From Macrotrachela quadricornifera (taxonomy: Eukaryota > Rotifera > Eurotatoria > Philodinida > Philodinidae), in the NCBI GenBank assembly GCA_022393335.1, contig JAJEKB010001195.1:321124-385123 (forward strand): a DNA stretch of 64,000 nucleotides, given 5' to 3'. This document shows positions 38,152 through 49,658 of the stretch, piece by piece (positions within the stretch are counted from its first letter, which is position 1; every line of letters begins with the position of its first letter). Both the position numbers and the translations under genes were made by a program. A model generated the notes under the pieces. It was not told the origin of the DNA. It did no database searches and saw only the letters and a list, made by a program, of their open reading frames with translations.

Positions 38152-41100
38152 TCGATTTGAACCAATTGATGTTGCTAAATTAAGAACTGAAACACTAAAT
38201 TGTTTTCCAACCATATTTGTCTATTTAAAATAAAGATGAAAAAAATGAAAGAAAAAAGAAACTAAATATATGTACTTCAGTTGAACCGAGGGCAATATTT
38301 GATCGACGAGTGCGAAATACATTGACTAACAAATTTCGTGTCTTCTCTCTACAAAAAAAATATTTTTTTAAGAATGAAAAAGAAAAATGCAAGATTTTAA
38401 AAAAAAAAAAAAGGAAATTTTTTTTGCAAACCTTTGTAGTTTTATATCTGACATTAATTCATGACGATTATCAATGATAAACGTCGTTGGATCACGCATA
38501 AAATTTTAGAAATATATATTTATTCAACGAATACTATCAATGTCAATATTGAATTTTGATAACAGATTGAAAATCAGTCACAACGATAATTCATACATAT
38601 ATATATATATATACATATGTATTGGCTCTCTTTTTTTTTCCTCTTTTCAATGTTCGTAAAATGATTTTTTTTTTCATCGTCATCATATGATGTGAGGTGT
38701 GAACAATCGTTATACAAATAGTAAAGCTTATTTGCTTAGTGTCGATGTACACGATGAAATAAAGAAAGAAAAAATCGAGAATGAAGGTAAAAAAAAATGA
38801 CAGAGTAAAATAAAATTAATTAAAATATAAATTCTTTGCATATCTGTCATCACAATATGGAAATAAATAAACAATCATATTTATTCATTTTAGATAGATT
38901 TTTATTTATAAGATAATTAAATAATTATCTTACCCAGTATGACGTGAATGTTGTTGTGTTAATATAGATTTTCCATTAGATAGATCAGTATGACTACAAG
39001 ATCGTTTGGAAGAATGTTTTTGATTATTTTCAATAAATAAATTGTCTATTGAATCATATTTAATTAAATGAATTTTTTCTTTATATTCATTTTCATCATA
39101 TTGAAATTGCTTTTTTACTTTTGATATTGTATCCCGAAACGACGAACGCACAAGCATGATCCTGACTATGTTGTCGTCATTAAAAAAAAAACTGCCTGAT
39201 ATTCAGTACATATCAAATATCCTAGTCGTCCATTGTCTCTTTTCTCCTATATGTGTGTCTCTAGTGTTTTTTTTGATTAAAAAAAAAACATATCACGGAA
39301 CGAAAAGTCGGTATTTGCCAATGACACATATCCAATGTGCAAAAACGTCAATTTTAACAGCATAAAAAAAAGAAAAATAACTTACTCAGGTGGATGCAAA
39401 AAAAGTTGATTGTTGTTGTTGTCATTTGTTAATTCGTTACTATTCATAATGTTGAAATCGTTTAATTCACTTGAAGAAATGTCTAGAAAATTCTAAATAT
39501 TAAATTGATTTATTTTTAAATTTATTTTACCTTTATCAAGGACAAGTTCATTGTTATATTCATCTTTCTCTTCATCATTTTCATCAGAATTTATACGAAC
39601 CTGAAACTGAAAAAAAAACATAGAATATTAATAGCATAAAATAAAACAACATTAGTAAAAATAAATATTCGTTTAACTACCTGCATAAGACAAGGCATGA
39701 AAGCTTGAGACACAACAAACATTTTTCAAACTAACTATAACATTACATTTATCCAGTTTTTTTTTTATATATAACAAAATCAAAAGTCATAAACTGTCTT
39801 TAAATAGCTTCTATTATAATATACTACATATTGTATGTATATGATTGTAAAAAAAGAGAAAAGAAAATATTATCTTCATTCTTTTATTTTTATATATCGA
39901 AATGTTATTTCTTTATGATTAGTTTCTTTTTTTTTATTGTTATTGTTTTTATTCCATTTCCTTTAAATCAATTAAAACAACACTGAACATTGTATATAAT
40001 TCTTTATTTTTTTATTTCAATAAGAACTTCATTTTTATTTATTAGAAAACAGAAAAAGAAAATGTACAAAATGAATATCTATACTTAATGTTGAAGAAAT
40101 ACTGATCTTACAAGACAAGGTTATGTAGATAAAAAAACCTTTTTTTTCCTATGCGATTGTAGGCAGGTGACATAGATGACATTCCTCGTTTTTTTATCTC
40201 AAGTGTTATTTCTAGTCTTTTATCAGTTTGTGTCTTTCTCGATTGCTGTTAGTGATTGTTACCATGTGTAAATCGGTATCTTATGTGTGCGTCATTTCTA
40301 GTCAAGAAATAGGAATAATATATATGTATAACATAGAGAAAAAGAAATGAAACGATGGAAGCCATATGATCAATAGACTTGGACGATTCAAAATTTTTGA
40401 AGTTTTTTTTGTCATAACAGAAAAGTTAATCAAGAATAAGGTATTTTTTTATTGACAAGATCTTATGAAATAATGAAGATCGACAATTTTAGATTTTATA
40501 ATATGAAAAATAATCAAATTATATCGAAATAAACATATACTATAGACAATTTTATCTTTACTACTATTGCCGTTAGAACGATTGAATTAGGGCGTCCATA
40601 TCAATAACGGACATGCCATATGATGATCTACATGCAAAATAAGTTATCATCATACGACAATTACATTTGAGAAAAAGAAAAACAACCGATCTATAATAGA
40701 CGATGATGAATTAAGTGTTTTGGTGTTTTTGTTAGAATGACAAAAAGGAAAAATATCTGGTTTATCAAGTAGATTTTACATCGACGTTCAATATGCATAT
40801 CTTTATAAAATAAAAAAATGCATTTTTTCCATCTTACTCTCTTTAAATGTGAAAAATGATATGACAAGCACCTTCACATCGTCTCAATGAGGAGAAACGG
40901 TCAAGTAGTGTCGCCGTCTATAACGTATGTTTGTTGAAAAAATAATGAATTAAAATTTCACTGTCATCATCAATACTTAAGTACACACTACTATTCTCAT
41001 GTGACAGAAGAAAAGTCAAATATTGTCAAAGAGAATGACAGAACAATATTGTAAAGACTAATCATCATCATCGTCTTCATCATTATCAACATCATCTGTG

Positions 41101-42956
41101 TGAGTAGGCAGACAGTTCATGCCATCAAGCAATCGAATTGCACGAGAAAAAAAAAAAAAAGAAAAAAGGTCAGCGACTATCAACTTGATTCTCATCTATA
41201 CTTGTGTGTATGTGTAATACGATGCAACGTCTGACACGACCATGATAAAAACACAAACATATATTCATTCTGTCTGACTTGACCATCAGTGTCGACTATC
41301 TTTAAGCAATATCATTAAATACTCAAAATGTCATTGACATTATTGTTCTCATTCTCTCCAGTAGTTGTAATTACAGACGCCAGGCATTATATTGTTAACA
41401 ATAACAATTCGATAGTGTCGACGCTGATCATCATTGCTGTCTCGACGACAGTATATACGTGTGTGTATCAGGGTCAAACAATAATAAACTTTCTCTACTA
41501 AAACCAACAGTATTAACACTTGACCTTCGTTGTTCTATGTATGCATATGTTTATGTTAAAAGCACGCGTGCCGCTATGAGCAAACAAATTTTTTTACTAA
41601 TGATAAGCGCGTCTTAGCCGACTTACTTACCTTTTCGGTTAGTTGAGATGAATCATCATAAGTTGTATATTGTCGTTTAAATGATTTATCATTATTAATC
41701 TCTCCACTATCATCAGATCCTGCTAGTGAAATAGATGAATATGATACTGGTGATGTTTGTTTAATAAGAGTAATTGATTGTTGTTGTTGTTGTTGTTGTT
41801 GCTGTTGCTGTTGCTGTTGTTCACGATTGATACTCTCATATAAAGTATGAGTTAACATAGATGAAAATGATGGGCGATGTTGTATTTGTGTATTATCTAA
41901 ACGACGTTTATCATGATGATCAAAATCGAAAAGACTATGAAATAATGATGGAAGACTTCGACGTCTTTTGGTACGTAATAACATTTGTCCATGATCATGA
42001 AGCATTTTTGATGATGTTAATGATGCCGATGAAAAATTTTGTGTTGATGGTGATAATTGTTGATTATGATCATCAACAGTATTATTTATAATTGAATTAT
42101 AAAAAATTGATTTTGATAAACGTCGTTTACATATAGAACAACGATTAGAATTATTTTCATTTACTGTTGGTGTTATTGTTGTTGTGGTATTAAGTTTCGA
42201 GACAAGTACACCAAATATTGATGGACGTTTTTTATATTTAGGAAGTAAATCTAGATTAGGATGATTTTGACAAGCTAAACATGAATGCTGATGTTGTTGT
42301 TGTGTCAAAGAATCTGTTGTTGTCATCGCTATTTTCGATGTCGTATGGTTCCCCGAGCGAAAAGCAAGAGAATGAAGTAAACGTGAAAATGTCTCTTTTG
42401 ACAAGCTAGCTTTAATGGTTGCCGGTAGTTTGGTAGATTTAGATGACGATGTGTTCACTGGTCCATCATAATTATCATCTACATCGTTATCATTATTATT
42501 ATTATCATCATCATATTTTTTTCCATCCAAATTTGTTGATGAACCAAGTGCAAATGAAAAACTTCGTTGTTGATTTAGAGGTATTTCCATTTGATTATTT
42601 GATTCTTTTTGTTTCAATGATGATGTACGTAAAACAGATGCACGTTTTAATTCATTTTCTAAAACTTCATCAAATTCATCGAGTATAGCCACATGTCCAT
42701 TATCATCATCATTAGGTTTAGTATTATCATTATCATCATCGTTATCTACACAAATTTGTGGTATAGATACTGTTATTGACGATTGTTGCTGTTGTTGTTG
42801 CTGTTGAATTCTTCCACGAAATTTACGCATATTGTTAACAGCTAATGTTGGATCAATAATTAATAATTCAGCAGCTGACTGATGACTATTATGTGATTCT
42901 GTATAGTGCTGTTTATGATGTTGTAAATAGCGACGAGCTTTATTCGAACTCGTCAT
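29076..42956 (-). CDS. PLEKHG5: PLEKHG5/Syx-type RhoGEF, 21 coding exons
   Basis: RhoA guanine-nucleotide exchange factor. Exons, 5' to 3': 41631-42956, 39531-39606, 39386-39482, 38934-39161, 38276-38348, 38038-38220, 37651-37742, 37446-37585, 36221-36724, 36007-36125, 34968-35162, 33458-33709, 33175-33360, 32643-32948, 32288-32398, 32071-32217, 31688-31822, 31225-31614, 30077-31154, 29136-30006, 29076-29085. All joins keep frame; the longest form is 2172 residues against about 1000 in vertebrates. Order: CxxC pairs and poly-Q in exon 1, Ras-binding-like domain (about 662-738, LKEILLKLFEKHRLTIE), DH from about 1158 (STEVSYIRQIL, KPLQRLTQYKLLLEAI), PH from about 1391 (YCYLFTDMFLITK), Ser/Thr-rich tail, and the PLEKHG5 end HLLLNTTLDATEV, a class I PDZ ligand. 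An acceptor at 42979-42980 and donor at 43691-43696 suggest an upstream leader exon. Confidence 0.9.
33062..33108. repeat. PLEKHG5: (TA)n microsatellite in a RhoGEF intron
   Basis: Almost pure TA dinucleotides with a few G/C interruptions, within the intron between exons 32643-32948 and 33175-33360. Similar shorter TA runs occur in other introns of the gene (for example around 35540-35562 and 37258-37281). Confidence 0.9.
33458..33730 (-). other. PLEKHG5: RhoGEF exon 12 with a possible own start (F)
   Basis: Phase-0 entry needs the weak acceptor AAAG|GCA at 33709-33711. Alternatively ATG at 33730 (MNRRISKANS) starts translation here. A pyrimidine tract at about 33760-33815 and a CAG at about 33750 do not give the right phase. 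The choice is undecided from sequence. Confidence 0.4.
34285..34407 (-). other. PLEKHG5: Alternative first coding exon E of the RhoGEF
   Basis: ATG at 34407 opens 41 codons (MFDKSHHTSLPNYYKL) ending at a GTAAGT donor in phase 0, matching the next exon 33458-33709. No acceptor is seen upstream of the ATG. This form would skip the Ras-binding-like domain and keep DH, PH and the PDZ tail. Confidence 0.6.
36221..36737 (-). other. PLEKHG5: Exon 9 of the RhoGEF with a possible internal start (D)
   Basis: The exon can begin either by splicing at AAG|GA (position 36724) in phase 1 or with its own ATG at 36737 (MSNEGIASAAS). Both keep the same frame. A pyrimidine-rich stretch lies between about 36680 and 36790. 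The downstream donor GTCTCC is unusual. Confidence 0.5.
38126..38151 (-). repeat. PLEKHG5: Poly-Asn codon run in RhoGEF exon 6
   Basis: A run of AAT codons encodes about nine asparagines between SIGSNRI and TSTNNES. A trinucleotide tract inside coding sequence, likely length-variable. Confidence 0.8.
38432..38499 (-). other. PLEKHG5: Alternative first coding exon C of the RhoGEF
   Basis: ATG at 38499 opens MRDPTTFIIDNRHELMSD and ends at a GTTTGC donor in phase 2, the same phase as exon 38934-39161 that it would replace before exon 38276-38348. No acceptor is visible at its 5' side. Confidence 0.55.
39681..39722 (-). other. PLEKHG5: Alternative first coding exon B of the RhoGEF
   Basis: ATG at 39722 opens 14 codons (MFVVSQAFMPCLMQ) and ends at a GTAGTT donor in phase 0, exactly the phase needed to enter exon 39531-39606. 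It would replace the 442-residue first exon. No AG acceptor precedes the ATG, as expected of a first exon. Confidence 0.55.
41778..41819 (-). repeat. PLEKHG5: Poly-Gln run (14 CAA/CAG codons) in the first RhoGEF exon
   Basis: Fourteen glutamine codons mixed between CAA and CAG, between ESINRE and SITLIK. The same exon has a second shorter Gln run near residue 50 and an Asp/Asn-rich segment. Confidence 0.9.
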
Positions 42957-42980
42957 TATTCGATAAATGCTTTCCGACCT

Positions 42981-45900
42981 GTAATAATGATGAAAGATTA
43001 TCTTCTTTTTTTTGTGTCAGACGTTGTAGACAAGAGAATGTTCACTATCAGCAAACGTAGTAATAGAGACAGAAAGAATAAGAGCCGAAATTGTCTCGTG
43101 TGTTCTGTTCTCTTTTCATATGATGAAGGAGTAACGGCAAAAATTGAATATAAAAGGATAGAATGGGAGGGTAAAAGAAAGCAAAGAGAAAGAAAGAAGA
43201 GAGAAAGAGAGAGTAAAAAACGATGACAGTCTCAAAATTCCATTACATCAACTTCAATCGATGCTCTTTGAAAGCACAAAATATCTCTCGTCTTGTCTCT
43301 TCTGATTTCTTGTAATTTACTCGAAACAAAATATGTAGTAAAAAAATATTAAAAAGCATTCGATGTCAAAAAAATGCATTATTAATTTACTGGAAAATAT
43401 TTTTTTCTCATATAATTATTTACATTAACTAAAATAAGTTTATCTACATAATAAAATGAATAACAAAACTTCAGGTAATGTATTGATAGAAGCTGACAAA
43501 AAACTTCAAATATTTCTTTTCTTCTTTTTCCTTATTTTGAAGACGAAATTTATTAAAAAAAGAAAGTTATTCATTATGCATGGAAAATTTTTCATTTTTG
43601 ATATATATTTCTATTAAAATTCAATAGAATACAAGGTTGAACATACACAATTCTAGTCTATTTTAATGAATTTATTCTATGTAATATTCAACTTACCTAT
43701 TGTGTCTTTTTTTTTTGCTTGTATAACTATAATTTTAACCGATAGGAATCTACGACATGACAACACATATATACTAGTACTCGTAGTTTTGTAACTATTC
43801 GCATTCTTATTTTTCTAGTAGACTTTTTCTTCTGTCTGCTTCTGTTTTTCTCGCTCTTTCTCTGTCTCTCTGTGATTATTTGTTCGATATGCGACACAAT
43901 ATCAGTAGACCGAATATAAGAGACCACCCGTTGTATGCTAACAAAGTAAAATATCAACTGTAATAGAAACAGTTTTAGTTCTATTATTGTTCTCTTTCGG
44001 GTTGCGTTCAATTACATGAACAAGAGAAAAGAAAGAAAGAATAGCGGTGACGAGAACAAAACTATCGTATACTCAGTAGATGTATGTTAATGGTGGTACC
44101 GTTCGAATATGAAAGGTTTCATTCTCGTTTCGTTTATTCTTCATCATTTTATAACATCTTCTCACGTACAATGATGGATTAGAGAATAGAAAAAAAAAAA
44201 AGAATGGACGAAAGAAAAGAGTTCATTTTATGTCCAAGTGCTTGGTGGCTTCGTCAATTTTTTTCTTCTTTTAAGGTTTCAACAACAAATGTTACATGTT
44301 ATTCATAGACGTGTGCGAGAACACACACGCACACTACTCACGGAACAATTGTATATATGTCGGTAAGATCATGGACAAGCAAAAAAAAACGAATAAAGAA
44401 AGAAAAAAAAAAAAAGTGCAAATTTGTTTGAATCACATTCTATTGTATGTGCACATTGATTTCTTACCAATTGCTACTTTTTTTCTTTCGTTGAAATAAA
44501 TTGTGGCAAATGTTACTCAATCAAATAAAAGAAAACAACTTCTTATCATTGCTATTATTAAAATATTGTACAGTAATAATAATATTCACATGAAAAATTT
44601 GATTATAGAATAAAAAAATCTTTTTCTTTTCTGATGAGTAAAAATATAATTAAAATACTAACTTAAGAAAGCAGTAAACAAGATATAGTACAAATGATTT
44701 TTGTGTATGCTAATGAGTAAATGTTTAATTTAAATTATGAAATATATGAGAAAAAAAAATGTTAAAATATGAATATTTTAATTACTTTTTTCTTATTAAA
44801 CTTATACTTGCTCGATGTTATCATGTTTATATTGAAGTACTACTGTTATTTCTTACAGTTGCTCAAACATATTTACTAAGTTGAAGTGTAGCTTTGATCA
44901 TGATTTTATGATAAGATTAACTTACATGAGTAATTCAAAATATAATGTTTTACTTTAAATAATTTATTTTACTAAATGAAAATTTATCTGACATTGAATT
45001 TTTTTTTTTTTGCTATTTTTGATAATTTTCCTGTTGTTTATTGTTATTAGATCCTTGTATTTTATCAGATGAAATAACTAACATAGTATTCTATGATTAA
45101 CGAGCATATTTAAGACATAATTTTAATTGATTGTCATTTTGTAGTAGACTAAAAACTATTGATAAAAAAGAATTGCATATGACAAAATATAAATCTAAAT
45201 TTGCTGTAATTCAATACAAGAATATTTCACTAGAATAAATATAAACGAAAGTATCGTATACAAGTTCAATAATAATATTTAAATAAGAGAGAAAAAAAAG
45301 TACATAAATTTCATATGTAATTGTTGTTCTATTTTGAAATATTATTCAATATGGAAGAGTTATTTGATTCTTTTTTTTTCTCTATTACTCAAAATAGAAT
45401 AGCTATAAATAACTTCTAAAACTGAAGAAAAGTATCAAACGGATTGTTATATAAAATGTCAAAAACTACTATATGAAATGGTATTATGATGTTTTTTTTC
45501 CTTTTTATGTCAAATACACCTAGATTTTTTAAACTAAAGATGATGATGATTATATTAATTTTCCTGAGAATTTTACTAAGAAAATTCATATAATCAAGAC
45601 ATAAGCTAATTCTATGTTAGTGAAACCATTAATTGAACTTTTTCATAATATTTTTCTGGCTTTAACTAAAAATAGTCATTAATGTTAAAGGCGTCAATAT
45701 CACCAAGACTGTTATTAAGAGAGTCTGTAAAACTTTAAATATATATTTTTCTTTTAATTTAAGATTAGATGATAATATATCTATTTATTCACACAGAAAA
45801 AAAAGAAACAAGAATTTTCTATGACTATATTCTTCAAAAAAAAAACAAAACTAAATTACAATTTCATCAATATTCTTATAAAGTATCTTCATTATAAATA

Positions 45901-46351
45901 TATAATCCTTCTATTAATCTGTTAATTTTATCCATATGATCGTAACTACAGAAAAATATTTTTTGTTTTTCTTCAAATTCTTATTGAATATTGATAATTA
46001 ATTCATTATGCAATGTTTTTGCAATAAAAAAAAAAAACAACTTTTCATGTTATTTAATCATTTATCTCATTTTTCATTTTATAGAATATATTTTTATTGA
46101 GAATAGAACGATCAATTTCGATAATCTTTTCCTTTACAATATTTATAGAATACAAGAAATATAATTTGTTCAGAGGAAAAAAAAAGGAAAGAAGAGATCT
46201 TTTAGTCCTAACTCTAGATTATAATACACGCATAGCTGCTTAGCAGCTTACAAATTAACAGTGAAAAAAAAAGGAAAAGAATAACGAATAAGAATAGTAC
46301 GAAAAAATATACAATTGAGTTATACAAAGTAGAAGATAAATGATTTTATTT
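42981..46351. other. Region upstream of the RhoGEF, no separate gene seen
   Basis: A strong minus-strand donor (GTAAGT, 43691-43696) paired with the acceptor at 42979-42980 suggests a 716-base leader intron and a non-coding exon beginning at 43697. Beyond about 44500 to LEMD3 the DNA is AT-rich with no recognised gene. Confidence 0.5.
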
Positions 46352-49315
46352 TTAATTATTTGTATTAACATCTCGTGCTTCTGGAAAATGTTCATAATAT
46401 CGATTAAGACGAATATATTTCACATTAATTTCTCGATCTTAATAAAACAAAACGAAAGCATCAGAAATTTTGTTTTTTTTTTTATGAAATTTAATAATTT
46501 ACCTTGATAATTCCAATTATTAAGTAAATGATAACCTTGTGCAGCTGCTTCTTTTGATGAGAATTTTAAATAGACAAAAACCTTTAAAAAAAACAAATTA
46601 ATAGAATTTAATTTTGAATTATTCTTTTTACTGAATGAATTCCAATATGTTCAACACGTTTAATATTAGCACATCGATTTTGAATACTATCAACAACATG
46701 ATCTATTTCATCATCATCAGCATAACTAATAAAAATAAAATGAATTAATATTCAATAATAAAAATTATTTAAATATCATACTTATCTGAACGAAAACAAT
46801 TACGTAATTTAAGACATTCAGTAAGACCAACATCAGTTGATGTAGATGCATCATTTTCATTATTTAATTCATTTGAAGTTTGCTATCAACGAAATAATTT
46901 ATTATTTAATATATTTTATTTTTTGTATCTATACCGATTTGTTTTTTTTTGGTGATGACGTAGCTGATTTAATCCATCGCCATGCATCAGATTCTTCACC
47001 ATCAATTTCTTGTGATTCTAAACGTATACGTGAATCTTGATGACTTAGAAAATTTTTAACACGTTCCCATATATGTTTTAATCGTTCTCTATTTATATAA
47101 AATTAAAAATAATATCAAATATAATAAATAATACTGACTGATCTTCTTCTGGAATTAATTTATCACGAATATGATTAATAGCAAGCCATGGTTGTGCATC
47201 AGAATCTTGAATATGTTTTTCATATTGTTTTTGTATTAAATCAGTAGCTTTTGTGAGAAAATTTTCATAATTTGATTCATTTTGTTCATGCTGTTTTGAT
47301 TGTCGTTGAAGAAACCAAGCTAATGTTAAAAGACCAGTTGATCCTAAGAAATGGATTTTTTTCATTTAACAAATTATTTTAATAAATAAATAATTACCTA
47401 ATATAAGTAAAATAAGATTTCTTAATGTTTTACTAACATCTTGTCGAGCACGACATGTTAAAGAACGTATTGCTTCTTGTGTACTTAATTTTCTTGCTTC
47501 ATTGAGTTCTCTTGTTTGTTGATTTTTTTCATTCCATACTCTAAATATTAATAAATAAATACAATTAAAAAGAAATGAAATGTTTATATACAGAAAATAA
47601 GACGACTTATTTTTATTAAACATCGTTCTTTGCTTTTTCTCTACTCATATTAGAACCAATTTATTTATTATTTATGAAAAACCGTATTTTCTATAAGCTA
47701 TTCGAAAGTATCTGATACAAAATAAACAAATACTTTTAGTGAATATTTAATTTTCAAGATAAACTTACAAAATATCTTTAACTGGCTTATTGAAAATATA
47801 CGTAATTAATGCATTCCATCGTTCAGCATCACCCAAATTAAATCGAAGGCCCTGAAATAAATATTTTCAATAATTTTTATTATGAATATAATAAAAAAAT
47901 TTTTGTTACCTTTTCATTTAAATTTCTTTCTATTTCAGCTCTTTTTACAAGAACATCAGGTTTAGCACGAAAACCACAATCGACTTCACCTAATCCATAC
48001 ATAAAAAAAAAAATTTCTATTGAAAAATTATTTTTTTAATTATTACCAGTTCGAACTTGAAGTTGTTTTCGTACTGCAGCAATTACCGGTAATATATCAT
48101 CACATTGAGTCTCAAATAGAAAAAAATTCGAATATAAAAACAAAAACCAAATAAACGAAAAAAAAACTTACAACATTCTTAACAGAACAACTAATTTCTA
48201 TAAGAAAGAAAAAAGAGTATATGGTAAAAATTAAAATTATTTATTCAATAAATTTACTTTCATGTCGTGGAAATAAATCACCACCTTTTTGTATAACAAA
48301 AACAATACCACCAAGTAGAATAGAACTAACAAGTAAAATTTTGAAAATATTTTTAATAAGATTCAAATATTTTTTCCAAAATGATTGAACTGGTTTTGTC
48401 ATATGTTTAAGTGGTGATGATGTTTTTTTTCGTTCTTCATTATCAGATTTTGGTGATCGTTTAGCTTTATTATTATCCTCATCATCCGATTTTGATGATT
48501 GTCGACGTGTACGTGACTTTAAACTTGATGATGGTGAACTTGAACGAATTGGTGTTGCTGGCTTTGTTAGTTCATTTTGTTGTCCAGTATGTAAAGAAGA
48601 ACCATTTGTATTAGTAACACGATTTCTATCACGTGCTGAATCGAGTAATTGTTTTATTTCTCGACGATGACGAGCAACTAGAATTATGCTCTTTATTAAT
48701 AAATAAAAAAATAAAAGAGAACTTACTTGATTGTTCAACATCATTAGTCATACTTCCTGGGCCTGCAATACTAGTTGGTGAAGATAAAGACGTTGGTGAA
48801 CCTTGTTGACGACGTAATGCAATTGAACGAGTTTGAACATTAGGTTCTGTTTGTCCATCACGTACAGAACGTGACATAAGAACACCAGTTGAAGAAGTTT
48901 CCGTTTCAGAATCACTCAATTCAATAAGATTAGGTGTTTGTTTTGATCGAGTTGTTGGACGTGATGCTATTGTCGTACTAGCTGTTGTAGTTGCTCTAGT
49001 ACGTGACGGTGAACTAGTAGCAAGTGATCGTGATGGCGAAGCAGTAACACGTGAACGCGAAGGTGATGCAGAAACACGTGAAGCTGACGGTGAATTAGTA
49101 AGATGTGAACGCGATGGCGAAGCAGCAGCACGAGTGCGTGATGGAGAAGCAACAGCATGAGATCGTGATGGTGAAGCAGCAGAACGTGTACGTGGATGTG
49201 ATCGAAGAATATCAAGTCGAGCCTGAAGTTGTTCGCGATTACGTTGAGTAATTGGTGGTACAGTTTCACCATAATTTAGTAATTCTTGTCGTAATTGTTG
49301 ATCAGTAAAAGTCAT
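46352..49315 (-). CDS. LEMD3: Inner nuclear membrane LEM-domain protein (MAN1/LEMD3)
   Basis: Thirteen exons (48727-49315, 48258-48677, 48172-48197, 48047-48110, 47910-47989, 47769-47851, 47398-47540, 47139-47343, 46935-47088, 46782-46882, 46632-46725, 46503-46581, 46352-46437) encode 707 residues. MAN1 tethers chromatin through BAF, binds lamins and restrains R-Smads. Order: LEM domain 1-45 (LRQELLNYGETVPPITQRNR), seven SP-rich 9-residue repeats, basic linker, membrane segment near 303-325, luminal part with Cys (ISCSVKNV, TQCDDIL, VDCGFRAKPDVL), second membrane segment near 456-478, the MSC winged helix (RLKHIWERVKNFLSHQDSRI), and a C-terminal RRM-like domain (LTECLKLRNCF, KRVEHIGIHSVFVYLKFSS). 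The RRM separates MAN1 from LEMD2. Exon 3 is only 26 nt. Confidence 0.93.
48986..49174 (-). repeat. LEMD3: 27-bp coding minisatellite, seven copies
   Basis: Residues 48-110 consist of seven 9-residue units each starting S-P-S (SPSRSHAVA, SPSRTRAAA, SPSRSHLTN and so on), so the DNA is a 7 x 27 bp array without indels. Serine-proline and arginine spacing resembles phosphorylation-regulated RS-type linkers. Confidence 0.9.
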
Positions 49316-49523
49316 TTTTATTATTTCTTCCTGTATTTCAAACGATTGACTAGATTAGAAACGCGTATCTAAATGAAATGAAATAAACATTAAAACAGAT
49401 AAATAATATAAGAAGTCTTTGTTTAACATATCAAGAAAAGACACATTTGAAAGAATGAATTGCTTTGATAGAATAGACAATGACAGGTCAGAATTAGTCA
49501 CAGACGATTTCTATATTCTTTGG

Positions 49524-49558
49524 CGCTATAATCAATGTCATTCACGTTGATTATAGCG
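49524..49558. repeat. Perfect 12-bp inverted repeat upstream of LEMD3
   Basis: CGCTATAATCAA (49524-49535) and its exact reverse complement (49547-49558) flank an 11-base spacer. A second pair, ATTATATC (49622-49629) with GATATAAT (49642-49649), encloses the palindrome ATTCGAAT. They lie about 210-335 bases upstream of the LEMD3 ATG. Regulatory site or short mobile-element end; the function is not known. Confidence 0.6.
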
Positions 49559-49658
49559 ATGGTGAAAACAAAAAATATGTATAGTCTATATGTTAACCGC
49601 CGATGACAATGACAATACTGCATTATATCCAATTCGAATGCGATATAATCAATTATTA

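Noticed and set aside
48967..49272. His/Leu-rich minus-strand frame over the LEMD3 repeat
   Set aside because: An out-of-frame reading of the 27-bp repeat.
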